This document shows positions 8,922-17,770 of a DNA stretch of 64,000 nt, piece by piece. Numbering within the stretch: position 1 is the first letter of the stretch; each line of letters opens with the position of its first letter. The stretch covers positions 399,497-463,496 of the forward strand of contig NZ_JAIFXZ010000002.1 in assembly GCF_021033825.1 (NCBI RefSeq), given 5' to 3'. Under the pieces are notes generated by a model. It searched no databases. It was not told the DNA's origin and saw only the letters and a program-made list of their open reading frames with translations. This DNA is from Dietzia aurantiaca. GTDB lineage: Bacteria > Actinomycetota > Actinomycetes > Mycobacteriales > Mycobacteriaceae. The position numbers and the translations under genes were made by a program.

Positions 8922-9890
8922 ATGACGTCAGCCACCACCCGTTCGGACCATCGGACGGAGGCGGATTCGGACGGCCAGAGCCCCAGTGCCGACCTGGTCC
9001 GCGTCTACCTCAACGGGATCGGCAAGACCGCCCTGCTCAACGCTGAGGACGAGGTGGAGCTGTCGAAGCGCATCGAGGCCGGTCTGTACGCCAAGCATCT
9101 GCTGGCCACCAAGAAGCGCCTGGGCCCCGTCAAGAAGGCCGATCTCGCGACCATCGTCCGGGAGGGCGAGGCCGCCCGCGCCCACCTCCTCGAGGCCAAT
9201 CTTCGTCTGGTGGTCTCCCTGGCCAAGCGCTACACGGGCCGTGGGATGCCGCTCCTCGATCTCATCCAGGAGGGCAACCTCGGGCTGATCCGCGCGATGG
9301 AGAAGTTCGACTACGCCAAGGGGTTCAAGTTCTCGACCTACGCCACGTGGTGGATTCGCCAGGCCATCACCCGCGGTATGGCCGACCAGTCGCGCACCAT
9401 CCGGCTTCCAGTGCATCTCGTCGAGCAGGTGAACAAGCTGGCGCGGATCAAGCGTGAGCTGCACCAGCAGCTCGGCCGCGAGTCGACCCTGGAGGAGCTC
9501 GCCGAGGAGTCGGGCATCCCCGCGCACAAGATCGAGGAGCTCCTCGACCATTCGCGTGACCCGGTCAGCCTGGACATGCCGGTGGGTGCGGACGAAGAGG
9601 CGCCGCTGGGCGACTTCATCGAGGACGCCGAGGCGACCAGCGCCGAGAACACGGTCGTGACCAACGTCATGCACTCGGATGTCCGCGCCGTCCTGGCCAC
9701 GCTCGAGGAGCGTGAGCAGCAGGTCATCACGCTGCGTTTCGGCCTCAATGACGGTCAGCCGCGGACCCTCGACCAGATCGGCAAGCGCTTCGGCCTGTCC
9801 CGTGAGCGCGTGCGTCAGATCGAGCGCGAGGTCATGGCCAAGCTCCGCGAGGGCCGTCGCGCTGACAAGCTGCGGTCGTACGCCGTCTGA
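8922..9890 (+). CDS. sigB: Principal-like, stress-responsive sigma factor SigB
   Basis: A 322-residue sigma-70 lacking the basic/acidic N-terminal extension of SigA. Regions 1.2 ([31 protein letters not shown]), 2 ([28 protein letters not shown]), 3 and 4 ([23 protein letters not shown]) are complete, so it should read SigA-like promoters. A strong GGAGGAGGAGA lies just before the ATG. In corynebacteria sigB is followed directly by dtxR-galE; here the IS30 and the acetyltransferase/acuC pair separate them. Confidence 0.95.
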   Translation: MTSATTRSDHRTEADSDGQSPSADLVRVYLNGIGKTALLNAEDEVELSKRIEAGLYAKHLLATKKRLGPVKKADLATIVREGEAARAHLLEANLRLVVSLAKRYTGRGMPLLDLIQEGNLGLIRAMEKFDYAKGFKFSTYATWWIRQAITRGMADQSRTIRLPVHLVEQVNKLARIKRELHQQLGRESTLEELAEESGIPAHKIEELLDHSRDPVSLDMPVGADEEAPLGDFIEDAEATSAENTVVTNVMHSDVRAVLATLEEREQQVITLRFGLNDGQPRTLDQIGKRFGLSRERVRQIEREVMAKLREGRRADKLRSYAV

Positions 9891-9921
9891 CACCGCGGAC
9901 CTCGTAGGACCCCGTCAACCC

Positions 9922-9968
9922 GAAACGGCCCCGCCTGGAGGGCGGGTTCACATGATCGTCGCAATACT
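9922..9968 (+). repeat. IS30 left terminal inverted repeat
   Basis: Matches the reverse complement of 11544-11590 at 36 of 47 positions by hand alignment, including an unbroken first 11 bases. An internal CCCGCC/GGCGGG hairpin lies at about 9930-9946. Confidence 0.85.
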
Positions 9969-9994
9969 CTCAACGAGAGGTTGCGGCGATCATG
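9951..9994 (+). promoter_or_regulatory. Hairpin sequestering the transposase start codon
   Basis: CATGATCGTCGCAA (9951-9964) is complementary to TTGCGGCGATCATG (9981-9994) with one G-U wobble, and CTCT (9967-9970) can pair with AGAG (9976-9979). The last three paired bases are the transposase ATG, and the likely ribosome-binding site GAGAGG lies in the arm. Transcripts entering from outside would fold and hide the start; a transcript beginning inside the first arm could not. Confidence 0.7.
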
Positions 9995-11539
9995 TCGTTT
10001 CAGCAGGACTGCGTTCGATTCGGTGATGAGCTGGCCCGGCTCGTCGACGGCGGTGTATCGGTGAAGGATGCTGCGGTCGCGCTAGGGCTTCCTCGCGATC
10101 GTTGCTACGCCATCTTGCGGGCGATCGGCCTGCCCGCCGGCCAGCCACGAGGTAAGCGGCGTGGCGCTGCTGATCACGCGGTGATCGTGTCGGTGTTCGA
10201 TAGAACAGGATCGATCAATCAGGCCGCGAAAGCGTGCCAGGTCTCGCATTCGGCCGCGCGCAGAATCCTGGTCGCCCAAGGCCTCGTGCCCAGCGAAAAG
10301 CTCCGTCCTCAAGGCAAGAGCGAGGCCAAGCGGCGCTTCGACGAGTTGGTGGCGCAAGGCTGGTCGACGGCGCGAGCTGCCCGTGAGGTGGGCGTGAACC
10401 CTCGCACCGGCCGTGACTGGCACAAGGGCATCCGCAAGGTTGGCGACACGCGGGTTCACCCTGATGGCAGGGTCGTGGACTACCGGCGCCGATCCGGCTA
10501 CACACAGACGGTGACCAGTGCGATCTGCGAAGCTGTCGTCAGTCCTGCGGTCAGTGACCGCTACCTGTCGATCGAGGACAGGGTTGCCATCGCCGACGGG
10601 CTGGCGGTCAGGGACTCGCTTCGCACGATCGCGGCACGAATCGGCAAAAACGTCTCCACGGTCTCAAGGGAGGTCCGCCGGCACAGCAGCACGGGCCGGT
10701 ATCTGCCCTACCAGGCCGATCGAAGCGCTGCCGCGGCCCGGGCACGGCCCAAGCAGGCCAAACTGGTGACGAACGCGGTCCTGAGGGCAGCGGTCGAGGA
10801 AGGCCTGTTCCGGAAACTATCCCCAGAGCAGATCTCGCATCGCCTGCGCCGGGATCACCCCGACGACGAAAGCATGCGGGTGAGCCACGAAACGATCTAC
10901 CAGGCGCTGTACTTCCAAGCCCGTGGCGGCCTCAAACGCGAGGTAAAGAACGCACTTCGCACCGGCCGCACCAGGCGCAAGCCACAGCGCAAAGAAGGCG
11001 AACGGTATCAGCGGTTCACCGATCCGATGGTCATGATCAGTGATCGCCCCGCCGAGGTCGACGACCGCGCCATTCCCGGGCACTGGGAAGGCGACTTGAT
11101 CACCGGCGAGCTGAACAAGACCGCAATCGGCACCCTGGTGGAACGCTCCACCCGCTACACGATGCTGCTCCATCTGCCCGACGGGCACGACGCTGAACAG
11201 GTCCGCGATGCGCTGATCGTGGCCATGCGTGCAATGCCCGCGCACTTGCGTGGGTCGCTGACCTGGGACCAGGGAGCCGAGATGGCCCGGCATAAGCAAG
11301 TCAGCATGGCCACCGACATGGCCGTCTACTTCTGCGACCCGGCCAGCCCATGGCAGCGCGGCAGCAACGAAAACACCAACGGACTACTGCGCCAGTACTT
11401 CCCCAAGGGCACCGACCTCAGCGTCTACGGGCCAGAAGACCTCGAACACGTCGCCCAGGAACTCAACGGCCGTCCACGCAAAACGCTCGGCTGGGATACC
11501 CCAGCCGAGCGCCTGCGTGATTTAATTACCGCCAACTAA
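9992..11539 (+). CDS. IS30-family transposase
   Basis: A 515-residue DDE transposase, longer than the roughly 380 residues of classical IS30 enzymes because of extra N-terminal helix-turn-helix segments (GGVSVKDAAVALGLPRDRCYAIL; GSINQAAKACQVSHSAARRIL; GWSTARAAREVGVNPRTG). A further HTH (SLRTIAARIGKNVSTVSREVRRH) is the IS30-type end-binding domain. Catalytic residues are Asp in HWEGDLI, Asp in LTWDQG and Glu in SNENTNGLLRQYF, the D-D-E signature. The frame is intact to its stop five bases before the right terminal repeat, so the element is probably active or recently so. Confidence 0.93.
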   Translation: MSFQQDCVRFGDELARLVDGGVSVKDAAVALGLPRDRCYAILRAIGLPAGQPRGKRRGAADHAVIVSVFDRTGSINQAAKACQVSHSAARRILVAQGLVPSEKLRPQGKSEAKRRFDELVAQGWSTARAAREVGVNPRTGRDWHKGIRKVGDTRVHPDGRVVDYRRRSGYTQTVTSAICEAVVSPAVSDRYLSIEDRVAIADGLAVRDSLRTIAARIGKNVSTVSREVRRHSSTGRYLPYQADRSAAAARARPKQAKLVTNAVLRAAVEEGLFRKLSPEQISHRLRRDHPDDESMRVSHETIYQALYFQARGGLKREVKNALRTGRTRRKPQRKEGERYQRFTDPMVMISDRPAEVDDRAIPGHWEGDLITGELNKTAIGTLVERSTRYTMLLHLPDGHDAEQVRDALIVAMRAMPAHLRGSLTWDQGAEMARHKQVSMATDMAVYFCDPASPWQRGSNENTNGLLRQYFPKGTDLSVYGPEDLEHVAQELNGRPRKTLGWDTPAERLRDLITAN

Positions 11540-11543
11540 CAGC

Positions 11544-11590
11544 AGTGTTGCGTCGACCCCTTGAAACCGCCTTTCCGGTGGGGCCGTTTC
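11544..11590 (-). repeat. IS30 right terminal inverted repeat
   Basis: Partner of the left repeat; ends in GGGGCCGTTTC. It begins five bases after the transposase stop. Confidence 0.85.
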
Positions 11591-11608
11591 GTCGTCTGCG
11601 GACCGGTT

Positions 11609-14362
11609 CTAGCGAAGTCGGCGCGGACCTTCGTCCCCGCTGAACAACGGCGGAGGCCCGAGCTGCACGCTCGCGAAGAGCACGGACAGACCGCTGGGCG
11701 TGGCCAGCCCCGGATCCAGTGAGAGCTTGCGCATCTCCGGCACATCCTCGGCCAGGCAGGACACTCGTCCCATGAGGTCGACGAGCGCCCGCCGGTCCGC
11801 CGGCGTGTCGCCCGCGTACCCGTCCAGGATCGGGGCCGCCCGGGGCCGGTCGAGCAATGCCGCGGCCTCCGTCGGGGAGATCGGCAGCGTGCTGAAGGCC
11901 CGGTCCGCGAGGAGGTCCGAGAGCAGCCCGGACAGTCCGAACGAGATCAGGGACCCGAAGATCGGATGGTCGGCGACCCGGATCGTGACGGCGACTCCCT
12001 TGGTGGCCATCTTCTGCACGTGAAGTGAGCGCGACCCGGTGGAGGACTGCAGGTAGTCGAACGCGTGCCGGACGGCGCCGGCGTCGGCCAGATCGAGCCG
12101 GACCCCGGACTGATCGCTCCGGGTGCGCCACTTCTCGCTCATCGCCTTGACCGCGACCGGGTATCCGAGTTCGTCGGCGGCCATCACGGCCTGCTCGACG
12201 TCGGTGGCGACGCGGTAGTCGACGATGTCGATGCCGTAGCACTCGAGTAGCGCCCGCACCTGGCCCTGTGTGAGCTCGAACGAGTCGGTACCGGCGTTGA
12301 GGTGGCACAGCGAGTCGACGAGTTCGCGGGCACGCACACGGTCGATGTCCTCGAACTCGGCGGGTTCCTCTGCGGGGCGATCCAGCCATTCGGCGTAGCG
12401 TCGGGCCCGCACCAGCGCGGACACCGCTCGCTCCGGGTACGGATACGAGGGGATGGATCCGCGCGAGGCGACGCCGGACTCATCGGTCACGGTCAGTCCC
12501 TCCGGAAGGCCCTCCCCCGCGAGGAACGTACTGACGACGGGCTTCTCGCTCTCCGCAGCGGCGGCGCGGATGGCCTCGGCGAACTTGTCCGGTTCCGTGG
12601 CCACAGGGGGTACGAACACCGTCAGGACGGAGTCCACCTCATCACGGTCGAGGGCGTCGGAGATCGCGGTCCGAAAGTCCTCCGGGTTCGCTCCGGCCCC
12701 GAGGTCGACCGAATGGGCGACGGTGAAGCCCTGCAACCGCGCCGAGTCACCACCGAGGCGAGCCACAGCCGACGAGTTCCCGACGATCCCCAGCCGGCCA
12801 CCGGCGGGTAGCGGCTGATACGCGAGGAGCGTGGCGGTGTCGAACATGTCGGTGATCGAGTCGACCTGGATGAGACCTGAGTCGCGGAAGAGGCCGCGGA
12901 TCGCCGACGCGGTGAGCCCCTCGACACCGGATTCGAGGTCGTCGGCGGCGCGCCGCACCACCACGACCGGCTTGTTGCGGGCTATCCGCCGGGCGATCCG
13001 GGAGAACTTCCGCGGGTTACCGAAGCTCTCGAGGTACAGCAACACCACCTCGGTGGCCGAGTCGGTGTCCCAGTACTGCATCAGGTCGTTACCCGAGACG
13101 TCGGCGCGGTTACCCGCGGAGACGAACGTGGACAGACCGAGTCGACGCCGTGCCGCCGCGGCGAGGATCGTGATGCCCAGAGCACCGGACTGGCAGAAGA
13201 ACCCCACCCGTCCGGGGCCGGGCACCAGTTCCGCCAGGGTCGCGTTGAGCTGGACGTCGGAGGAGGTGTTGATCACGCCCAGCGCGTTCGGTCCGACCAC
13301 GCGCATGCCGTGCGCGCGCGCCTCGCTGACGAGACGCCGCTCCGAAACGACTCCCGCACTTCCGACGTCGGAGAATCCCGCCGAGATGACGACGAGGGTC
13401 GACACGCCCTTGGACAGGCAGTCGTCGAGGACCTCCGACATCGACGCAGCCGGGACGGCGACCACCGCGAGGTCCACCGGATCCGGGATGTCCCGGACGC
13501 TCGCGTAGGCGCGCACCGACTGCACCGAGTGGGCGTCCGAGTTGACCGGGTACACCGGCCCGGAGAACCCGTTGGCGATGAGGTTTCGCAACACAGTGTG
13601 GCCGATCTTGCCGACCTGGTCCGACGCTCCGATCACGGCCACTGATGCGGGGTTGAGAACCCGGGCGACGCTTCGCGACTCGGCCGCCGCCTCGCGGGAG
13701 TTCCGGACGTTGGTCAGCGCCTCGGTCGGGTCGATGGCGAATTCCAGGTGCAGGGTCGAGCCGTCGAACGACCGTGAGATCTCGTACCCGGCCCTACGGA
13801 AGACCTGGATCATCGAGCGGTTCTCCGACAGGACCTCCGCCTCGAAATGGTCGATACCGCACTCCGCGGCCGCGCCGGCCAGATGTTCGAGGAAGATCGA
13901 CCCCAGGCCCCGGCCCTGGTGCTGGTCCGAGATGGTGAACGCGACCTCCGCGAACGTCGAGTCAGGTAGCCGCTCGTAGATCGCGATCCCGATGATCTCC
14001 GCACCGAGCTCCGCCACGAACGCCATCCGATCGCGGTAGTCCACATTGGTCATCCGCCGGAGCTCGCGATCCGAGAGAACATCGCGCGATCCGAAATACC
14101 GCAGGTAGCGGGTCCGTTCTGACAAGCTCGTGTGGAACCGCGAGATCTTCTCGGAGTCCTCGGGGAGGATCGGCCGGACCCGGACCGCCCGGCCGTCGGA
14201 GCCGAGGACATCGGCCGCCCACTCGTGTGGATACCCGTCCGGGTAGACGTCCACCGAGGTGTCGGTCGAGGCGTGCTCGGGAGGTTCCACCGCCGGGGGT
14301 CCACCGGTCTTGGAGGTCTGGTTCGTCGGATCGCCGGTCGGAGTGTCTCCAAGGTGCGCCAT
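11609..14362 (-). CDS. GNAT / acyl-CoA synthetase (ADP-forming-like) fusion, Pat-type protein acetyltransferase
   Basis: A 917-residue multidomain protein. An N-terminal GNAT domain (about residues 45-205; acetyl-CoA loop DQHQGRGLG) is followed by a CoA-binding Rossmann domain (NPASVAVIGASDQVGKIGHTV, about 220-320), a succinyl-CoA-ligase-like domain (FFCQSGALGITIL, about 370-510) and a C-terminal ATP-grasp region (about 690-900). This GNAT-first order is that of the actinobacterial Pat enzymes, which acetylate lysines of acyl-CoA synthetases and other proteins, using the synthetase half for sensing. The ATG at 14362 has GGAGGA at good spacing; two earlier in-frame ATGs lack one. It lies 80 nt downstream of the deacetylase gene on the same strand. 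A genuine ADP-forming synthetase is the alternative. Confidence 0.82.
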   Translation of the reverse strand: MAHLGDTPTGDPTNQTSKTGGPPAVEPPEHASTDTSVDVYPDGYPHEWAADVLGSDGRAVRVRPILPEDSEKISRFHTSLSERTRYLRYFGSRDVLSDRELRRMTNVDYRDRMAFVAELGAEIIGIAIYERLPDSTFAEVAFTISDQHQGRGLGSIFLEHLAGAAAECGIDHFEAEVLSENRSMIQVFRRAGYEISRSFDGSTLHLEFAIDPTEALTNVRNSREAAAESRSVARVLNPASVAVIGASDQVGKIGHTVLRNLIANGFSGPVYPVNSDAHSVQSVRAYASVRDIPDPVDLAVVAVPAASMSEVLDDCLSKGVSTLVVISAGFSDVGSAGVVSERRLVSEARAHGMRVVGPNALGVINTSSDVQLNATLAELVPGPGRVGFFCQSGALGITILAAAARRRLGLSTFVSAGNRADVSGNDLMQYWDTDSATEVVLLYLESFGNPRKFSRIARRIARNKPVVVVRRAADDLESGVEGLTASAIRGLFRDSGLIQVDSITDMFDTATLLAYQPLPAGGRLGIVGNSSAVARLGGDSARLQGFTVAHSVDLGAGANPEDFRTAISDALDRDEVDSVLTVFVPPVATEPDKFAEAIRAAAAESEKPVVSTFLAGEGLPEGLTVTDESGVASRGSIPSYPYPERAVSALVRARRYAEWLDRPAEEPAEFEDIDRVRARELVDSLCHLNAGTDSFELTQGQVRALLECYGIDIVDYRVATDVEQAVMAADELGYPVAVKAMSEKWRTRSDQSGVRLDLADAGAVRHAFDYLQSSTGSRSLHVQKMATKGVAVTIRVADHPIFGSLISFGLSGLLSDLLADRAFSTLPISPTEAAALLDRPRAAPILDGYAGDTPADRRALVDLMGRVSCLAEDVPEMRKLSLDPGLATPSGLSVLFASVQLGPPPLFSGDEGPRRLR

Positions 14363-14442
14363 GTGTGGTCCTCCAGGGGCGGAGTTCATCGGTCGGTCAG
14401 TGGTCATCGTGCGGGGTGACCACGGAGCGGTCACCCGTGGGG

Positions 14443-15675
14443 TCAGTCCCTCGGATCGTCGGGGTCGAGCCCGTGCAGTGGGAACACCGAGCGCCTGGTA
14501 TCGAGGATGGACTGGTCCAGTCGAGCCAGCGACCGGTCGATCTCGACGCCCCGGTCGGCCCCGGCCGGCTCCCACGGGGTGTACTCCGGGATCTCCCCAT
14601 CGCTCATGGACTGCGGCACCCGGTCCGGCACGGTGAGTCGGCCGGCCATAGTCCGCCACGATTCCGGCACCACGGTGTCCGGGTCCACCGGCACACCGAG
14701 CACGGCCCCGATGAGGTGGGTCCACGACCTCGGGACCACCCGGACCAGCTCGTACCCGCCGCCCCCGATCGCGATGAGCCGACCCTCGCAGATCTCGTCC
14801 GCCAACGCGACCACGTCGAGATAGGACCGGCGATGCCCGTCGACGCTGAGCGACAGGTCCGCGAGCGGGTCCTCGCGGTGCGAGTCGCATCCGGCCTGCA
14901 GGACGATGATCTGCGGCTCGAATGCCCGCAGCAGCCCGGGGACCACGGCATGGAAACCGCGGAGCCACAGCGGATCGGTGACGGCGGGCAGATAGGCGAG
15001 GTTGACGGACGTGCCCTCGGCCCGGCCCACGCCGGTCTCGGACGCCCAGCCCGTCGAGGGCCACAGCGTGGCGGGGTGCTGGTGCAACGAGACCGTGAGA
15101 ACCCGCGGATCCTCGTAGAAGGCGGTCTGGACCCCGTCGCCGTGGTGGACGTCGATGTCGACATAAGCGACGCGGTCGTAGCCGTTGTCGAGCAACCAGC
15201 TGATCGCCACGGCGACGTCGTTGTACACGCAGAAGCCGGCGGCGGCAGCCGGCATCGCATGGTGCATCCCGCCCGCGACCGACACAGCCCGGGTGGCGAC
15301 ACCGTCCGCGATCGCGCGCGCCGCGGCGAGCGTTCCGCCGGCCACAGCCGCGCTGGCCTCGTGCATCCCCGGGAACGTCGGGTTGTCGGCGGTTCCCAGC
15401 CCGTGACTCATTCCCACGTGCTCACCGGGCGGCAGATCGCCGGCGGCCTTGACCGAGTCGATATACCGCGAGGTATGGACGCGGAGAAGCTCCTCGTCCG
15501 TCGCCGATCCGGGATCGATCAGCTCCACTCCCCGGAGAACGCCGAGCTCCGTGGCCAGCGACATCGTCAGATCAAGTCGCCGCGGACTCATCGGGTGGTC
15601 CGCCGAGTGGCGGTACTCCAACAGCGACGGACTCCACACCACCCCCGCCGCGACTCCGTCCCGGATGCCCGTCAT
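14443..15675 (-). CDS. acuC: AcuC-type class I histone-deacetylase-family protein
   Basis: A 410-residue zinc-dependent deacetylase. The HDAC active-site segments are present in order: GGMHHAMPAAAAGFCVYND (charge-relay histidines), YVDIDVHHGDGVQTAFY (zinc Asp and His), LQAGCDSHREDPL (second zinc Asp) and GGGGYEL (transition-state Tyr). AcuC enzymes reverse acetylation of acetyl-CoA synthetase. The start at the ATG 15675 gives GGGAGGA an 8-nt spacing; a GTG two codons upstream is too close. It is first in an operon with the Pat-like gene, so writer and eraser are encoded together. Confidence 0.88.
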   Translation of the reverse strand: MTGIRDGVAAGVVWSPSLLEYRHSADHPMSPRRLDLTMSLATELGVLRGVELIDPGSATDEELLRVHTSRYIDSVKAAGDLPPGEHVGMSHGLGTADNPTFPGMHEASAAVAGGTLAAARAIADGVATRAVSVAGGMHHAMPAAAAGFCVYNDVAVAISWLLDNGYDRVAYVDIDVHHGDGVQTAFYEDPRVLTVSLHQHPATLWPSTGWASETGVGRAEGTSVNLAYLPAVTDPLWLRGFHAVVPGLLRAFEPQIIVLQAGCDSHREDPLADLSLSVDGHRRSYLDVVALADEICEGRLIAIGGGGYELVRVVPRSWTHLIGAVLGVPVDPDTVVPESWRTMAGRLTVPDRVPQSMSDGEIPEYTPWEPAGADRGVEIDRSLARLDQSILDTRRSVFPLHGLDPDDPRD

Positions 15676-15914
15676 GGTCACCGTCCTCCCGTCTCCGCCG
15701 GGTGATTCCCGGCTTCGCCTCCCCGGCGGAAACCGGGGTCTGCGTCACCCGCGAATCTACGCAACGTACTGCGGTGCGGCCCGGGTTTGAGAGCGCTCCA
15801 CCCCGGTCGGTGCCGCGACGGTAGGCTCGGTGCCGACGAGATCCACGGGCACGGGTAGCCCACGGATCAGTAGGACAATCTCTCTACCGGCTTTTCGACT
15901 CGGAGGACTGCAGC

Positions 15915-16604
15915 GTGAAGGACCTGGTGGACACCACCGAGATGTACCTCCGCACCATTTACGAGCTGGAGGAGGAAGGTGTCATCCCGCTGCGTGCGCG
16001 GATCGCCGAACGCCTCGAGCAGAGTGGCCCGACCGTGAGCCAGACGGTCGCGCGCATGGAGCGGGACGGGCTTGTGCTGGTGGCCCCGGATCGCCATCTC
16101 CAGCTCACTCCCCACGGCCGGGAGCTCGCGGTGGACGTTATGCGTAAGCACCGCCTCGCCGAAAGGCTCCTGGTCGATGTGATCGGACTGGAACTGGAGA
16201 AGGTCCACTCCGAGGCGTGTCGATGGGAACACGTCATGAGTGACGACGTCGAGCGTCGCCTCATCGAGGTGCTCGACGATCCCCGTACCTCCCCGTACGG
16301 CAACCCCATCCCCGGTCTCGAGCGGATCGGGTACAGCTCCGCGACGGGGGAGGAGCTGACGTACATCCGACTCTCGGAACTCGAACCCGATGTGCCCCAC
16401 CAGGTGCGCATCCAGGCGATCGGCGAGAACGTCCAGATCGACACCGAGCTCATCTCCGAGTTCCGGGCCACCGGCGTAGAGCCCCTCAAGACCGTCACCG
16501 CCACCCGTCGCGGCCACCTCGTGGAGCTCAACTCCGGGTCCGGTCACACGGTCGAGATCGACGGGGATCATGCGCACGCGATCCAGGTCGAGCTCCTCCC
16601 GTGA
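15915..16604 (+). CDS. dtxR: DtxR/IdeR-family iron-dependent repressor
   Basis: A 229-residue metal-sensing repressor. It starts [21 protein letters not shown], then a winged helix ([24 protein letters not shown]). Metal-site residues are visible: Met10 in TTEMYL and the [12 protein letters not shown] segment with Cys, Glu and His near residues 102-106. A C-terminal SH3-like domain follows. With ferrous iron it represses siderophore and iron-uptake genes. The GTG start follows GGAGGA by 7 nt. It is coupled to galE by a 4-nt overlap, as in corynebacteria. Confidence 0.95.
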   Translation: MKDLVDTTEMYLRTIYELEEEGVIPLRARIAERLEQSGPTVSQTVARMERDGLVLVAPDRHLQLTPHGRELAVDVMRKHRLAERLLVDVIGLELEKVHSEACRWEHVMSDDVERRLIEVLDDPRTSPYGNPIPGLERIGYSSATGEELTYIRLSELEPDVPHQVRIQAIGENVQIDTELISEFRATGVEPLKTVTATRRGHLVELNSGSGHTVEIDGDHAHAIQVELLP

Positions 16605-17581
16605 AGCTCCTCGTCACAGGCGGCGCCGGGTACGTCGGCGGGGTCTGCGCCACCGTCCTCGTCGAGCGCGGTCACGAGGTGGTGATCCTCGACGACCTGT
16701 CGACCGGCAATCGTGAGGGTGTCCCCGAGGGCGCGACCTTCATCGAAGGCGATGTCGCCGCGAGCGTCGGGGACGTCCTCGACCCGTCCTTTGACGGGGT
16801 CCTGCATTTCGCGGCTCGGTCCCTCGTGGGCGAGTCGGTGGAGAGGCCCGGCGAGTACTGGCAGGGCAATGTCGTCACCTCATTGACCCTGCTCGATGCG
16901 ATGCGCACCGCCGGTGTGGGAAACCTCGTCTTCTCCTCCACCGCAGCGACCTACGGCGAGCCCGAGCAGGTACCGATCACCGAGGACATGCCGACGAGGC
17001 CCACCAACACCTACGGGGCGACCAAGCTCGCGATCGATCACGCCATCAGCTCGTACGCCGCGGCCCACGGGTTGGCGGCCACCAGCCTGCGGTACTTCAA
17101 CGTGGCCGGCGCCTACGGGGCCGCGGGCGAGAACCGCGTCGTGGAGACCCACCTCATCCCGCTGGTTCTGCAGGTCGCTCTCGGACACCGCGAGGACATC
17201 AAGGTGTTCGGTGACGACTGGCCCACCCCGGACGGCACCTGCATCCGCGACTACATCCATGTCGCAGATCTCGCCGATGCGCACGTTCTCGCCCTCGAGT
17301 CCAACTCCCCGGGTGTCCACCGGATCCTCAACCTCGGTAGTGGCGAGGGGTTCTCGGTGCGTGAGGTCATCGACGTGTGTCGCGAGGTCACGGGCCGCCC
17401 GATCCCGGATGTCATCGCGCCTCGACGGGCCGGAGATCCCGCGGTGTTGGTCGCGTCCAGCGCCAGGGCGATCGCCGAGCTCGGCTGGACGCCCGGCCGT
17501 ACCGATCTACGCACGGTCGTCGAGGATGCATGGAAGTTCACCGAGGCGCTCGGGGATCGCGCTCACTCGGCTGCTCATTGA
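16601..17581 (+). CDS. galE: UDP-glucose 4-epimerase
   Basis: A 326-residue extended short-chain dehydrogenase/reductase. The NAD loop TGGAGYVG is at residues 6-13, the catalytic Ser in [12 protein letters not shown], and the YxxxK pair in NTYGATK. The substrate-binding RYFNVAGA and [11 protein letters not shown] segments are typical of GalE. It interconverts UDP-glucose and UDP-galactose, precursors of the arabinogalactan of mycolate-bearing walls. The GTG overlaps the dtxR stop (GTGA), so expression probably follows dtxR. Confidence 0.94.
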   Translation: MKLLVTGGAGYVGGVCATVLVERGHEVVILDDLSTGNREGVPEGATFIEGDVAASVGDVLDPSFDGVLHFAARSLVGESVERPGEYWQGNVVTSLTLLDAMRTAGVGNLVFSSTAATYGEPEQVPITEDMPTRPTNTYGATKLAIDHAISSYAAAHGLAATSLRYFNVAGAYGAAGENRVVETHLIPLVLQVALGHREDIKVFGDDWPTPDGTCIRDYIHVADLADAHVLALESNSPGVHRILNLGSGEGFSVREVIDVCREVTGRPIPDVIAPRRAGDPAVLVASSARAIAELGWTPGRTDLRTVVEDAWKFTEALGDRAHSAAH

Positions 17582-17618
17582 CAACACCGCCGCTGACGGC
17601 GAGCGACACGAGCACGCA

Positions 17619-17667
17619 CGCACAGCCCGCCGGGCACCCGAAAGATCAGTGTCGGGCGGGCTGTGCG
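17619..17667. terminator. Bidirectional hairpin between galE and the DUF4192 gene
   Basis: A 13-bp perfect stem (17619-17631 with 17655-17667, core CACAGCCCGCC) with a further short internal helix lies between convergent genes. No U-tract is seen on either side, common for high-GC actinobacteria. Confidence 0.7.
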
Positions 17668-17770
17668 CGAACCAGTCGACGCGGAACCCCTGCGGCAGGC
17701 CCCCGCCTGTCAGCACCTCGTCACGGCCCCTCCCCTCTCACCGCTGCCCTGATCCGGCGTCGCGAGCTCC

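Larger units (their letters stand above)
9922..11590 (+). mobile_element. Complete IS30-family insertion sequence
   Basis: A 1669-bp element bounded by 47-bp imperfect terminal inverted repeats and holding one transposase gene. The outermost 11 bases of both ends are identical (GAAACGGCCCC). It lies 31 nt after the sigB stop and 18 nt before the stop of the convergent Pat-like gene, so it disrupts neither. The flanking triplets (CCC and GTC) do not match, so no target duplication is visible. Confidence 0.88.

Noticed and set aside
9919..11593. Target-site duplication around the IS30
   Set aside because: The adjacent triplets CCC and GTC differ, and shifting the ends by a base does not help.
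14363..15064. Upstream extension of the Pat-like gene into acuC
   Set aside because: It is out-of-frame acuC; the ATG at 14362 has a strong GGAGGA site.
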